The notes: a model not told the origin generated them from the letters alone. A DNA stretch of 64,000 nt from Sesamum alatum (GCA_034509735.1 JACGWO010000010.1:9313193-9377192); one strand, 5' to 3'. Numbered from the stretch's first letter, positions 12,301 to 19,939 are shown. Made by a program: numbers and translations.

Positions 12301-14928
12301 TTACGAAAATCACGATGCTAGGATTCTTTTTCAGGTGAAGCAATGAACTATTATTTGTTATGAATAAATTGATTACAATTATTCATACCAAATATCCTAT
12401 ACCTAATAACTTACCAATAATTATAACAATTTATACTAACATCTACTATAAAGTAGAACTACCACCTACTATTAAGTAGAACAACAACTCATGCTGGGAG
12501 GATGAGGGGGTTCAGGGGGCTTTCAGCCTCGCTAGTTGAGCCAGGTTTCATTGACTGTGTTTTGAGGTGGCCCATGTCTGCTTAAGGCCCAAAGCCCAAG
12601 CTCCCTATATGGCCCATCCTGGAAGGCTAGGTCCAAAAACCCCTTGGCCCGCGTCTCACTCTGATCCGACCCGACCCACAAGTATTTAGGGGTTTGTATA
12701 TATATTTGCCTCGGGTTCTCCTTCCTCCATAGTTTTCCTAAGCACCTCCATCCCTCCCCTATCTCCGACTGAGATGTCTCTCCCTCCTTCTCACAATTTA
12801 TATCATCGGAATCTCCATCCGAGATAACCTAACTTATACACTCTAAGCCTTCTTCTCTTCTTCCTGTGTTCTCTGTGAACAAGAATCTCCTTAGTGCTTT
12901 GTGGGTGTATACTTGGTCTAAGTGGACTGCCGGCGTTTGGGGTGCTGAGGCATCTCACACCTCTCAGATTGAGGCAATCTGAACCTCCTGATATCTTTCA
13001 CTTGTTTTTACTGGTTTTAACCATCTGCTCTGTTTTGGTTATCCAAAAATCCCCCCAACTCAAGTTTATAATTTTAGAAAGGGGTTAATTTGTAAAACCC
13101 CCATTCCTGCCTGTAATAGTAAGTTAGGGTTCATTAGTCGTATTCGGCACTGAAGGACCGAGGTCCAACAGATTGATGCTAAGACTTAATGGAACTAAAG
13201 AATCAGATGAAATTAGGAGCTATTATTTCCTGAACGACATTAACATCCTCATGACTTTTGCACAATATTTTCTTACATCCTACTTATATTCTTTTTTATA
13301 TTGTTAGAGATAAGTGCATAGAAGTATAAAAGATTAGTTATATTCTTCTACTAATTTGCATAGAAGAATAAAAGAAGACTCCCCATGCATACACTTTGGA
13401 GAGAGACTCAACAACCACATGGTATAAAACAATTAGCTCATGCTCATACATGGAATATTGTTATCTAATCCTATTCCACCCTACACTTTGGAGTATTGCT
13501 TCTGTTTTTTTGTCATCTGGGGCAAGAGGAACATAAAGAACCTTGAAGCTGTAATTGGGTGATTGAGGTATGCAATGTTTTAAAGCCTAGTCCGGATGGG
13601 TAAAATCGTCACCCGATCTATAATACGATCCGTTCCAACCTATAAAATCAAACTAGCCTCAAAACTACTCCGTACCTCAGTCAGGAGGCACCATAAGTAA
13701 TAAGGCCAACTGGGCTGAGCCCTTATTTAATTGGCTTAAATGCATTTTTAGTCCCTTAATTTAGGTCATTTGGCGTTTTCGTCCTTTGACTTTCTAGGTA
13801 GCATTTTGGTCCTGTGTCTTTTTAATTTTCATGATTTTAGTCCTTTTTTCGCCAGAGTTCACCCTTCTCGTCTGAAAAATGCATGTGCCTCTCACGCGAT
13901 ATTTTAAAATTGGGGTTTTTGTTCCCTATAGGTCCATTTCTGTCAGCATTTTTATCATTTAATTTTCTAGAGTAGCATTTTGGTCCGTTTTTTTTTTTTT
14001 TTTGATTTTTGCGATTTCAGTTCTTGTTTTGCCGGAGTTCACCCTTCTCGCCGGTGGAAGTGAACTCCGGCGAACAAAAGGACCGAAATTGGAAAAATTA
14101 AAAAGATGCATGACTAAAATGGTACCCTACAAAGTTAAAGGAGGAAAATACCAAATGACCTAAGTTAAGCGACCAAAAGCGTATTTAATCTTATTTAATT
14201 CCGAACTAGTCTATTGCTTAAATTCGTTGTTGGTTCATCTACAATCTTGATCCTACTTGTGCATGCCCTATATATACTCTAATAAAGGATTTTTACTACT
14301 TTATACAAAACCCTCCATTCAGATTCATGAAATTCCCCTTATGCACTTGGTGATAGTTTCAACCTAGCTCCACCTAGTTTTACCATAACTCATGGTGGTC
14401 TGATGTATAGACAATTCTTTTATTACGTAAGTTTTGTGTCATTGGTGGAATTTTGGGTAAATAGTTGGTATATGCATACACGAGGTAAACAAGAGGCCAA
14501 GACACAATAAACTATTAGTCCCACACCATCCATGCATGAACATAACATCATGTTATAATTAACAAGAAAGCTATAAAACATGCCTGCTACCAACTTGAGC
14601 GTCCCGACCACACCAAAGATCATCCAAATTTTAGGCACACGAAGCTGAGTAATCCGTGGTGCGTCGTCTGGATAACAAGGGGACGAAGGGAAAAAACATG
14701 AGCATACATGCACACACAACCTCCCATCGGATAACCTTAGAAATTGTGGGAAACATGATGAGGAATGAATGAAATTAAATGACCAGTAAGATTCATGGAG
14801 CCGTCATGGCGACTGATGGCCAGAAAAGGAGCGGACGAGCCGTCACTGGGTTCGACCACAAACTGGTCGGGGAATTCCCATAGCCGCATTCGGTTGAACA
14901 ACTTCTGTGTAGGATCAGCCTTCTCCAT
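721..14928 (-). CDS. RHD4-like: SAC-domain phosphoinositide phosphatase, RHD4/SAC7-like, N-terminal half (11 exons, 3' part outside window)
   Basis: Plant SAC phosphatases of this group remove phosphate from phosphoinositides, mainly PI4P, on endomembranes; in Arabidopsis RHD4/SAC7 supports root-hair growth. Exons in transcript order are 14928-14784, 14667-14584, 12268-12141, 11527-11436, 8961-8904, 8185-8129, 7599-7566, 7005-6925, 5947-5841, 987-901 and 798-721. They join in frame to 951 bp, 317 codons, without a stop. Family landmarks, recognised from memory, appear in the right order: RMRLWEFPDQ, FGVVGTLKLVAG, CDHSLKN, PRFLWNNYMLEVL, TLIARRCTRR, NFVETEQ, WEQIVDLTYKPKFEI and ERHFLDLRKKYG. 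The catalytic CX5R motif and the C-terminal membrane segments of the family would lie left of base 1. The start at 14928 (MEKADPTQ) is preferred by family resemblance; in-frame ATGs also occur at 14931 and 14946. All exons keep frame and splice borders, so the gene is probably functional. Confidence 0.93.
901..987 (-). CDS. RHD4-like: exon 10 of the RHD4/SAC7-like gene (residues 263-291)
   Basis: Encodes IRGSIPLFWEQIVD and LTYKPKFEITRIAEI. The acceptor is cttgtag|ATTCGA and the donor GAAATA|GTAAGT. Confidence 0.9.
1250..2509. mobile_element. non-autonomous hAT-type element with 8-bp TSD, interrupted by a CACTA element
   Basis: The terminal inverted repeats are tagacctatcaatgggtggg on the left and, inverted, taggcttgtcaatgggcggg on the right. 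The flanks are a perfect 8-bp duplication, catgatat (1242-1249 and 2510-2517), typical of the hAT superfamily. Subterminal zones are rich in gggt/accc motifs. There is no transposase. It lies in intron 9; a fragment of the same family is at 8339-8514. Confidence 0.88.
1737..2169. mobile_element. non-autonomous CACTA element nested in the hAT element
   Basis: It starts CACTACAAGAA and ends TTCTTGTAGTG, with the 3-bp duplication agt on both sides (1734-1736 and 2170-2172). The 433-bp interior is almost entirely repeats of gtgaca/tgtcac in both orientations, as expected for CACTA subterminal transposase-binding repeats. Confidence 0.92.
2533..2781. mobile_element. MULE-type MITE with 9-bp TSD
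   Basis: Inverted ends gggatagttacattta and aaataactacattta (reverse strand) are bracketed by the 9-bp duplication made of c, seven t and a (2524-2532 and 2782-2790). Nine-base duplications mark Mutator-like elements. Relatives are at 3838-4010 (half) and 11603-11859. Confidence 0.85.
3004..3552. mobile_element. foldback MITE with homopolymer core
   Basis: The left end ggggaaataacacttttc is inverted at the right end (aaaagtgttatttctcc). The arms carry the recurring phrase of the family, cttttggtcccattaatt-like. The core holds a run of 25 C followed by 15 A (3280-3319). No matching 9-bp flank was found. Confidence 0.7.
3553..4010. mobile_element. two MITE fragments in tandem
   Basis: 3553-3837 resembles the right half of the foldback family (gggaccaaaaatgctattttcc at its end). 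3838-4010 is the right half of the 2533-2781 family, ending tagttatccc. Neither has its partner end nearby, so both are truncated. Confidence 0.55.
4476..5411. mobile_element. middle MULE-type MITE of the nest
   Basis: It runs from gggtaaattacaattacc to ggttgtaatttaccc, with the perfect 9-bp duplication taattataa at 4467-4475 and 5412-5420. It is the same family as its host element, so one copy jumped into another. It is interrupted by the innermost element. Confidence 0.92.
4869..5367. mobile_element. innermost MULE-type MITE of the nest
   Basis: It has inverted ends gggttaattacacttac and gggttaactacatttag (reverse strand), about 33 bp with few mismatches. It is flanked by the perfect 9-bp duplication ttgtaatta at 4860-4868 and 5368-5376. 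Length is 499 bp and there is no ORF of note. Confidence 0.93.
5841..5947 (-). CDS. RHD4-like: exon 9 of the RHD4/SAC7-like gene (residues 227-262)
   Basis: Encodes GTRMWTRGANSDG, FVANFVETEQLIQ and VNGYTASFIQ. The acceptor is ttttcaag|GCACTA and the donor ATTCAG|GTAACT. Intron 9, which follows, is the largest (4853 bp, 988-5840). Confidence 0.92.
5998..6326. mobile_element. foldback MITE in intron 8
   Basis: The left arm (cattcccataactt) and right arm (aaagttacgggtgaaat) are inverted copies of the family phrase about tttcgtcccataact. No clear duplication was found at the edges, so the boundaries are approximate. Confidence 0.65.
6466..6747. mobile_element. CACTA MITE in intron 8
   Basis: It starts CACTACAAAAAAAT and ends ATTTTTTTTGTAGTG. 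The interior repeats ccacggtta/taaccgtgg-like motifs in both orientations. Flanking triplets are tat and tgt, an imperfect 3-bp duplication. It is related to 16093-16388. Confidence 0.85.
6925..7005 (-). CDS. RHD4-like: exon 8 of the RHD4/SAC7-like gene (residues 200-226)
   Basis: Encodes SFQSFKSVVGK and DVTLIARRCTRRT. The acceptor is gtcatag|GTTTTC, and this choice restores the family sequence QGSF-x-SF. The donor is AACTG|GTAATC. Confidence 0.9.
7006..7565 (-). other. U12-type AT-AG intron (intron 7 of the RHD4/SAC7-like gene)
   Basis: The intron begins ATATCCTTTT directly after CAAGGAA, an exact match to the minor-spliceosome 5' splice site. Near its end it carries CCTTAACC (7014-7021), a match to the U12 branch-site core, and the acceptor CATAG follows about 10 nt later, inside the narrow U12 spacing window. 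The exons joined this way give QGSFQSF, the family sequence. No GT start near this border gives that frame. A MITE (7059-7517) occupies most of the intron but leaves both splice signals intact. Confidence 0.88.
7059..7517. mobile_element. MULE-type MITE inside the U12-type intron
   Basis: It has the gggtaaattacagtta start and ggttgtaatttaccc end of the gggtaaattac family. The 9-bp flanks taaatcaaa and tcaatctaa match at 7 of 9. The element stops 48 nt short of the 5' splice site and 53 nt short of the 3' splice site. Confidence 0.82.
7566..7599 (-). CDS. RHD4-like: exon 7 of the RHD4/SAC7-like gene (34-bp micro-exon)
   Basis: Encodes LDPYLLPVMQG plus one base. The acceptor is tatgcag|CTTGAT. 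The downstream border CAAGGAA|ATATCCTTTT is a U12-type 5' splice site. Confidence 0.9.
7698..8117. mobile_element. MULE-type MITE of the ttaaatgcatttttagtcc family in intron 6
   Basis: The ends aggctttaatgcattttagtcc-like and gggaccaaatatgcatttaa are inverted copies. The flanks acaaaattg and ctaaaattg match at 7 of 9. Its right end is 11 nt from the exon 6 donor. Relatives are at 9904-10455, 13733-14191, 15242-15868 and 63663-64000. Confidence 0.75.
8129..8185 (-). CDS. RHD4-like: exon 6 of the RHD4/SAC7-like gene (residues 170-188)
   Basis: Encodes ADPRFLWNNYMLEVLRDKK, almost identical to the family consensus at this place. The acceptor is tgtgtag|GCGGAT and the donor AAGAAG|GTCAAT. A MITE ends 11 nt into the following intron. 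Confidence 0.93.
8339..8514. mobile_element. truncated hAT-type element (right end)
   Basis: It shows repeated gggtccgggt motifs and ends cccgcccattgacaggtct, the inverted terminus of the hAT family seen complete at 1250-2509. No left terminus is visible. Confidence 0.65.
8539..8893. mobile_element. foldback MITE with G-box motifs, abutting the exon 5 splice donor
   Basis: It runs from gaaaaaattataatttacg to gtaaattgtaatttttcc, flanked by agaaactta and ataaactta (8 of 9 identical). The arms carry CACGTG hexamers near the centre. It is a relative of the element at 1-355. The right flanking duplication includes the donor site of exon 5. Confidence 0.85.
8904..8961 (-). CDS. RHD4-like: exon 5 of the RHD4/SAC7-like gene (residues 150-169)
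   Basis: Encodes SAQQLHDLGDESK followed by LLPLWRQ. The acceptor is tttgcag|TGCTCA and the donor AGACAA|GTAAGT. The target-site duplication of a MITE (8894-8902) begins inside this donor site. Confidence 0.92.
9231..9535. mobile_element. foldback MITE in intron 4
   Basis: The left arm (ttgatttggtttcatt, then ctcaaatttggtccc) is inverted in the right arm (gggatcaaatttgag, ending ggaccaaaaataaaaatttt). The central stem holds gttgacgg/ccgtcaac-type repeats. No clear duplication was seen. Confidence 0.7.
9904..10455. mobile_element. MITE of the ttaaatgcattt family in intron 4
   Basis: It begins gcttaaatgtatttttt and ends gacgaaaattacattaatcc, with inverted arms carrying tagcaaataggtcctat-like phrases. 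CACGTG sits in both central arms (about 10072-10078 and 10289-10305). Flanking duplication was not resolved. Confidence 0.65.
10625..10941. mobile_element. foldback MITE with perfect 9-bp TSD
   Basis: The inverted ends tggcaaaatgattttg and gggcaaaatgttgtttt (reverse strand) are bracketed by tagcattat at 10616-10624 and 10942-10950. The centre has a long palindrome around gtcatgtgcc...catgac. Confidence 0.9.
10971..11384. mobile_element. foldback MITE in intron 4
   Basis: It starts aggaaaataacactt and ends atattctttcccc, with inverted arms repeating cacttttggtcccat. Flanks gacaactaa and gataactaa match at 8 of 9. The left half also has an internal partial direct duplication of the arm. Confidence 0.8.
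11436..11527 (-). CDS. RHD4-like: exon 4 of the RHD4/SAC7-like gene (residues 120-150)
   Basis: Encodes KTMESEFSQLLNVAE and GLYFSYDVNITM, matching the family segment after PEEQ. The acceptor is ttggcag|AAAACG and the donor ATGAG|GTGAAG. Confidence 0.92.
11603..11859. mobile_element. MULE-type MITE, first of two at the same target
   Basis: It runs from ggaataattacatac to gtaattatccc and belongs with 2533-2781. The 9-bp flank tataaaaaa is present at 11594-11602 and 11860-11868. Confidence 0.85.
11869..12111. mobile_element. MULE-type MITE, second at the same target
   Basis: It has the ends gataagtgcaatttac and gtaaattgcatttgtccc and inverted gagcaaaaatcc/ggatttttgctc arms. The flanks are tataaaaaa at 11860-11868 and 12112-12120, the first being shared with the neighbouring element. 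Confidence 0.85.
12141..12268 (-). CDS. RHD4-like: exon 3 of the RHD4/SAC7-like gene (residues 77-119)
   Basis: Encodes SYLLVITERECVGSYMGYPI and the CDHSLKNAPEEQ segment. The acceptor is ttttcag|GATCAT and the donor GAACAA|GTATAC. A MITE ends 29 nt beyond the donor. Confidence 0.92.
12492..13170. mobile_element. probable solo LTR in intron 2
   Basis: It is bounded by TGCTGG and CCAACA, a near-inverted TG...CA pair, about 679 bp. Compared with its surroundings it is GC-richer, carries a TATA-like box at about 12697-12706 on the plus strand followed by a pyrimidine-rich leader, and has no ORF. No primer-binding site or internal region follows. A 5-bp duplication is not visible (ctca versus gattg), so it may come from recombination between elements. 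Confidence 0.55.
13733..14191. mobile_element. MULE-type MITE with perfect 9-bp TSD in intron 2
   Basis: It runs from ggcttaaatgcatttttag to ccaaaagcgtatttaatct, flanked by tatttaatt at 13724-13732 and 14192-14200. The right third folds on gttcacccttctcgccgg and its complement. Confidence 0.88.
14584..14667 (-). CDS. RHD4-like: exon 2 of the RHD4/SAC7-like gene (residues 49-76)
   Basis: Encodes DDAPRITQLRVPKIW followed by FGVVGTLKLVAG. The acceptor is tatccag|ACGACG. The donor must be GTAGCAG|GCATGT, a GC donor: the only nearby GT (after AAGTTG) would put exon 3 out of the family reading frame. Confidence 0.88.
14784..14928 (-). CDS. RHD4-like: exon 1 of the RHD4/SAC7-like gene (residues 1-48)
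   Basis: Encodes MEKADPTQKL, RMRLWEFPDQ and the segment ending SMNLT. The donor is ACTG|GTCATT. Upstream in-frame ATGs at 14931 and 14946 (MVKLIMMEK) make the true initiator uncertain by up to six residues. The 116-bp intron 1 (14668-14783) contains no transposon. Confidence 0.9.
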
Positions 14929-14946
14929 CATTATCAGTTTTACCAC

Positions 14947-15241
14947 TGTGAATTGAAATGCTGGTCGAGAAGCGATAGATTTTGAGTTTCAATTACTGCC
15001 TACAACACAAGGAGAAATCAACAATTTTGATCTGAAAAGAGAATAGAGCACATTTGTTTGTGCGGACACTTTTCCAACAGAATTAACAGAAAATGCAGCT
15101 TTATTTGCGGCCTCTCAAATATGATTATTTGTTTTTAGTACTAATCAAGTTGTTTGATTCTCCACTAGTTTTTCTACCCCATTTAGGTATGCGAGTGATT
15201 GTTTTTTTTTTTTTTTTTTTATAAAGAATAAGTAAAATATT
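14947..15241. other. upstream region of the RHD4/SAC7-like gene (5' leader and proximal promoter presumed)
   Basis: This should hold the 5' untranslated leader and core promoter on the minus strand. I see no clear TATA box at a convincing distance and no coding sequence. A run of about 20 T (15202-15221 region) lies just before the next MITE, which limits the transposon-free upstream region to roughly 300 bp. Confidence 0.4.
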
Positions 15242-15868
15242 GGGCTTAAATATATTTTTGGTCCCATAGCTTAGGTTATTTGGTGTTTTCATTCTTTAAC
15301 TTATTAGGGTTGTATTTTGATCCTGTATCTTTTTAAATTTTCATGGTTTTAGTCATTTTTTCACCGGAGTTTACCAATTTGGTTGGGAAAATGCATGTGT
15401 ATCTCACATGATATTTTAAAATTGGGCCTTTTGTTCCTTTTGGCATATTTTTCCCAACATTTTTGTCCTTTTAACTTTTCGGGCGGTATTTTGGTCTTGC
15501 ATCTTTTTAATTTTCGCGATTTTTATCCTTTTATTCGCTAAAATTCACCATTTTTGTTGTGAAAACACATTGCCTCTCACGTGATATTTTAAAATTAAGG
15601 TTTTTGTTCGTATTGACCTATTTTCGCCAATAATTTTGTCCTTCAACTTTTCAGGGCAACATTTTGATCCTGTATCTTTTTAATTTTTGCGATTTCGGTC
15701 CTTTTTTTCACTGGAGTTCACCCTTCTCGTTGATGGAGGTGAACTTCGACGAACAAAATGATTGAAATCGTAAAAATTAAAAAAATACAGTACCAAAATA
15801 ATACTCTAAAATTTTAATGACAAAAATACTAAATGACCTAAAATATGAAACTAAAAATGCATTTAACC
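15242..15868. mobile_element. MULE-type MITE upstream of the RHD4/SAC7-like gene
   Basis: It starts gggcttaaatatatttttgg and ends aaaaatgcatttaacc, with the same internal phrases as 13733-14191 and an extra internal duplication of the arm. Flanks taaaatatt and caaactatt match at 7 of 9. It lies about 300 bp upstream of the start codon and may limit the promoter. Confidence 0.75.
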
Positions 15869-16092
15869 CAAACTATTACATGCTTGCACAGAAATGATAT
15901 GTATAATAGAGAAACTTAATTTACAAAGCATAATGGAGAAAATGTTTATCATATTTAATTAATGTGATTGCATTTTTATTTTTTGATTTCAAATGTTTGT
16001 TTTGAAAAAACTCTGTCACATTCTAAACATTATATAATATAAGTCATTTTAAATATGTACAGTCAAGTACATAGGATCTCACTATAATATAT

Positions 16093-16388
16093 CACTAGGA
16101 AAAAAATTAATATTAAGCTAAAAGCTGTGGTAAATAATTATTATTAATTACGGTTAAATAAAAATGATGTAAAAACTAATTTTTCTATCATGAAAAACTT
16201 ATTTGCCATGGCTTTTAGCCGTGGTAAAAATATTCGCCATGGCTTTTAGTCATTGACAAATATTTTCGCCACCTTGCAAAAATCACGGCCGACAACCGTT
16301 GTGTGGCCGTGGTCAATGATTATTCGCTATGATTATTTAGTATTAACCATGGCAATTAGTCATGGTTAAATGTCATATTTTTTGTAGT
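16093..16388. mobile_element. CACTA MITE
   Basis: It starts CACTAGGAAAAAAA and ends ATTTTTTGTAGTG. The interior is filled with gccatggctttta and ccgtggtaaa motifs in both orientations. Flanks are tat and tac. Sequence 15869-16092 before it and 16389-16511 after it shows no recognisable feature. Confidence 0.82.
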
Positions 16389-16511
16389 GTACGAAGACTT
16401 TAATTGAATAAAATTTGAGTAACACAAATAATGGAACAGAGGTATAAATATGGCAGCAATAGCTCACCTTTTTATGTTTGACCTTTACAACTAAAAAAAA
16501 TCAACTTTTAT

Positions 16512-16720
16512 TTGATTTTAATTGAATTTTTTAATTATTCCTCTTACTTAATTCTTCGCATTGCTGGGGCCAAGGACAATCCGCTTCAGATTGACCTTAA
16601 TTTCACTCCGTTCACTATTCATGTGCAAGGATTACCGTTGCAGCTAATGACGAGAGCAATGGACCAATTGATTGGTAATCGGCTCGGTACGTTTATTAGA
16701 TCCGAACATAGGGAGGCTCA
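16512..16720 (+). pseudogene. LINE ORF1 relic, N-terminal part (DUF4283-like)
   Basis: The reading frame contains LQIDLNFTPFTIHVQGLPLQ and LIGNRLGTF, typical of the DUF4283 nucleic-acid-binding region at the start of plant LINE ORF1 proteins. The frame is cut after FIRSE by inserted LINE RT sequence. The missing continuation of ORF1 appears at 18673. Confidence 0.75.
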
Positions 16721-18672
16721 TGATAGGATTGAGTGACCGTTTCTAGTAGAGGCTAATGTGGCGTTAAAACTTGATATGAGCAAGGGTTATGATAGGATTG
16801 AGTGGCCGTTTCTTCGTGGCGTCTTGCTTAGGCTAGGTTTTAATCATCGGTTTGCAAAGTTAATTATGATGTTGGTTACCATGGTTTGTTATTTTTTAAA
16901 TTTGAATAGGAACCAGTTTTGGTTATTTCCAGTCAGAGCGTGGCATCCGTCAGGGTGAACCCACTATCACCACATTTGTTTATTCTTTGCATAGAGGCTC
17001 TTTTGAGCCTTATACATGATTCAGAGCGGGGTTGACGTATTATTCGGGTGGCGGTGGCTAGCCAAGCTCCTCGGGTCTCACATATCTTATTTGCTGATGA
17101 CACTTTACTAATTTGTGAGGCGAATTTGGATCAGCTTGGGGAGGTATGGAGGATCTTTGGGCAGTATGCACGGGCATCGGGACAGGAGGTGAACTTAAGC
17201 AAATCTACAACGATGGTTAGTGGGGTATGCCAGAGGTGATTAGGAGCTTTCTGGGGGCTGTTACGGGGGTTAGGTTAGTGTGGGCTCATGAGAAGTATTC
17301 GGGGTTGCCGATGATGGGAGGGAGGTCGAGGGTTCTTTGTTTCGAGGGGTGAGTGATAGGTTTTGGGAGAGGACAAGTGGATGGAATAGTAAAATGTTAT
17401 CACAGGCGGGGAAGAGGGTGTTGATAAAGGCGGTACTCCAGGCGTTGCCAACTTACATGATGTCTTGTTTTTGCCTCCCGGTTGGTCTCTTGTGGCATTT
17501 GGAGTCTATGATGGCTGGTTTTTGTTGGGCTAATAGGGGGGACAAAAGGGTGCATTGGGTGGCTTGGAGGAGGATGTGTCAACCAATGATGGATTGGGGG
17601 TTGGGTTTTCGGGATTTGAGGAAATCTAATACTGCTCTTTTAGCTAAATAAGGGTAGCGGCTTGTTTCCCAATTGGATTCGTTGTTTAGTAGAGTGTTGA
17701 AAGCTAGACATTTCCCTTTCGGATCTTTATGGGACGCGTCTGTAGGGAGCCGACTGTCACTAGCTTTGAGGGGTATTATCGGGGTTCGTGGGCTGTTGGA
17801 GGAGGGGTGTGAGGTGGGAGAGAGGGGAGATGTGACATGGAGGTGATAGAGGGGATCTTTACGGTGTGTGTAGTGCATATGAGCATGTTGTGGTTATGAG
17901 GGAAAGGGGTGTTGTCGTCTACGTCTGGGGGTAGTTGGCATTTATCAAGCGGTCGGGGTTCATTGTGGACGACCTTGTGGCAGGTCCGGGTACTTCCAAA
18001 GATCCAGGTTTTTATGTGAAAATTCTATAAGGAGGCGCTGCCAACTTTGGGGAACTTAGCAAGGCGTGCTGAAAGGTGTCGAGGTGGTCTGCGTAATTGA
18101 GGGGGGGAGGAGGGGGGGGGGGGGGGAATTGAAAGCTTGAAGCATATCAAGTTAGAATGTGTTGTTGCTAGGCAGTTGTGGGCTTTATCACATATTGTGT
18201 GGGGTATTATTTCTAATTGGCAAGTGTGTGTAATAGAGTGTGTTCATTCAATTTTGCAGCAGCTGAATCAGACGGATCAGCTACGGTTTTTTGTGTTTTG
18301 TTGTGCACTATGGGATCAGCAATACAAAAATTGATGGAGAACCGTCCCTGTAGCCGAGGGTGGTTGTGAGAGAAACAGAATTGCAACTGGCGGACTATTC
18401 CCGTGTGACGAGCAGGCTCTGTGTCAAAAGATGAGGCAGTGGCATGCTGCCTAAGTTGCGCTGTGTTTTTCGTTTTTTCTATCGAAGTTGGTTTGAATCT
18501 ACTGTATTGTTGGTTTTGTTTTTGTTTTTGTTTCTTTTGAGTTGTAGTTTTGTTTTGCTTTCATGTAACTTTCAATTTCTATACAGAAGGTTAGTGGTGA
18601 TGTGAACACTGTGTGTATTTGGTTTTTGTTTTGATGGTATTTTTATAAGAGTCGTCGCTTTAAAAAAAAAAA
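16721..18672 (+). pseudogene. 5'-truncated L1-like LINE: RT and zf-RVT relic with poly(A)
   Basis: Reverse transcriptase motifs appear in several frames: ALKLDMSKGYDRIEWPFLRG, then ILFADDTLLICEA with the FADD catalytic pair intact, then GWNSKMLSQAGKRVLIKAVL and the GLGFRDLRKSNTALLAK segment. Near 18137 the zf-RVT part LKHIKLECVVARQLW follows. The region ends in a T-rich 3' leader and 11 A (18662-18672), as expected for target-primed insertion. Multiple frameshifts and stops, and a G run near 18105-18126, show decay. The 5' part of ORF2 is absent. Confidence 0.82.
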
Positions 18673-19032
18673 GAAGAGCTTGAATCAAACAGGGTGGCTC
18701 AATTTGGGGGTCGGTCATGCGTATCCAAGTAGGAATCAATGTTGTTATGCCCTTTAGACGAGCCATGAAATTAAGTAGCTATTAGCGAGAGCAAATTATG
18801 GTGATGTTCAAATATGAGTGCCTTTCGAACTGTTGCTACTTATGCAGTCGCTTGGGACACATTTGTACATATTGTGAATTACAATTCACTTAAGACTTTG
18901 CCGACCTGGCTAATGATACCCCATTTGGTGCATGGTTGCAAACCACACCAGGATTTGGTTACAAAGGATGGGGGAACATGGACATTCACACGAATACTGT
19001 ATTTGGAACTTTGGATCACAAACCATCACTAG
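18673..19032 (+). pseudogene. LINE ORF1 relic, C-terminal part with zinc knuckle
   Basis: One frame reads GGSIWGSVMRIQVGINVVMP then FRRAMKL, followed by FKYECLSNCCYLCSRLGHIC with a CX2CX4HX4C knuckle and then PFGAWLQ. These are the segments that follow DUF4283 in plant LINE ORF1. It therefore continues the fragment at 16512-16720, split by the LINE 3' end between them. Confidence 0.75.
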
Positions 19033-19939
19033 TGTGAAATAGAAGAGTTGATCCCCAACGAACACACCCTACCTCAGCCAATGGCCACATCACTAAATCC
19101 AACTGTCAACTAAGAACCCTCACATTTTAGCAAACCTCGCCTCATACAGAACCAACTCAAACATTATCTAACATGTGCCATACATACCCTCTAATGAGCA
19201 TATCTCCACAATACAAGACTGCCTACTACCAAACCCCCTAATATTTCGAACATACACCCACCATTAAAGGTCAACACTTATGCAACCTAGATGTCCCCCT
19301 TCAATACCCTATGCCCCTGTCCCCTTCCCTACCGACCATAATCCACCACTCTCCTATCTGATTCCTATGTCTTATACATGTTGTGCTAAGGTACTTGCTA
19401 TTGATTCCACACGTACAGAGGTTACATGCTTAACCAGCGACAACTGAGCACATGACATAATTAGCCTATCATTAAATAGAGGTGGGCTCAATGTATCATC
19501 CTTTAGATGTTGAGGGTTGGAAATATTTGAACCAGAAACACTTAGATTTTGCATGGAGATCGCGATGTAATGTAAGATTGGGTCTGTGTGCTGACGGATA
19601 TGCGTCACATGAACAGTACAAGAAGACTTACTCCTATTAGCCAGTGATCCTTTTATCGTACAACCTCCCTCCCAAAATGCTATGATGTTTGGGTACATAT
19701 TTCTGACATTGGTTATTTCTAGTTTGTCTAATTTGAAATGTTTCATTAATGTGTATATGCAACCATTGATCGAGGAGTTGCTGTAGTTGTTACATGTTGG
19801 TGTGTGGTAAGAGGAATGGGTATTACTTGAGAAATTAAAGAGAGCAGCGAAAGCGGTAAAATTAAATTAATTTTATAACCGATCAGGGGGTTGTTCCTCT
19901 TGATTTTCCAGAGTGTTTGATACTTGAAACGTATTAAAC
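19033..19939 (+). other. degenerate LINE-derived or unknown sequence
   Basis: The first part is C-rich and Thr/Pro-coding on the plus strand, like the linker after the zinc knuckle of LINE ORF1, but there is no domain I can name. The 19372-19746 reading frame on the minus strand is probably fortuitous. The right edge is where Copia leader similarity begins. Confidence 0.35.
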
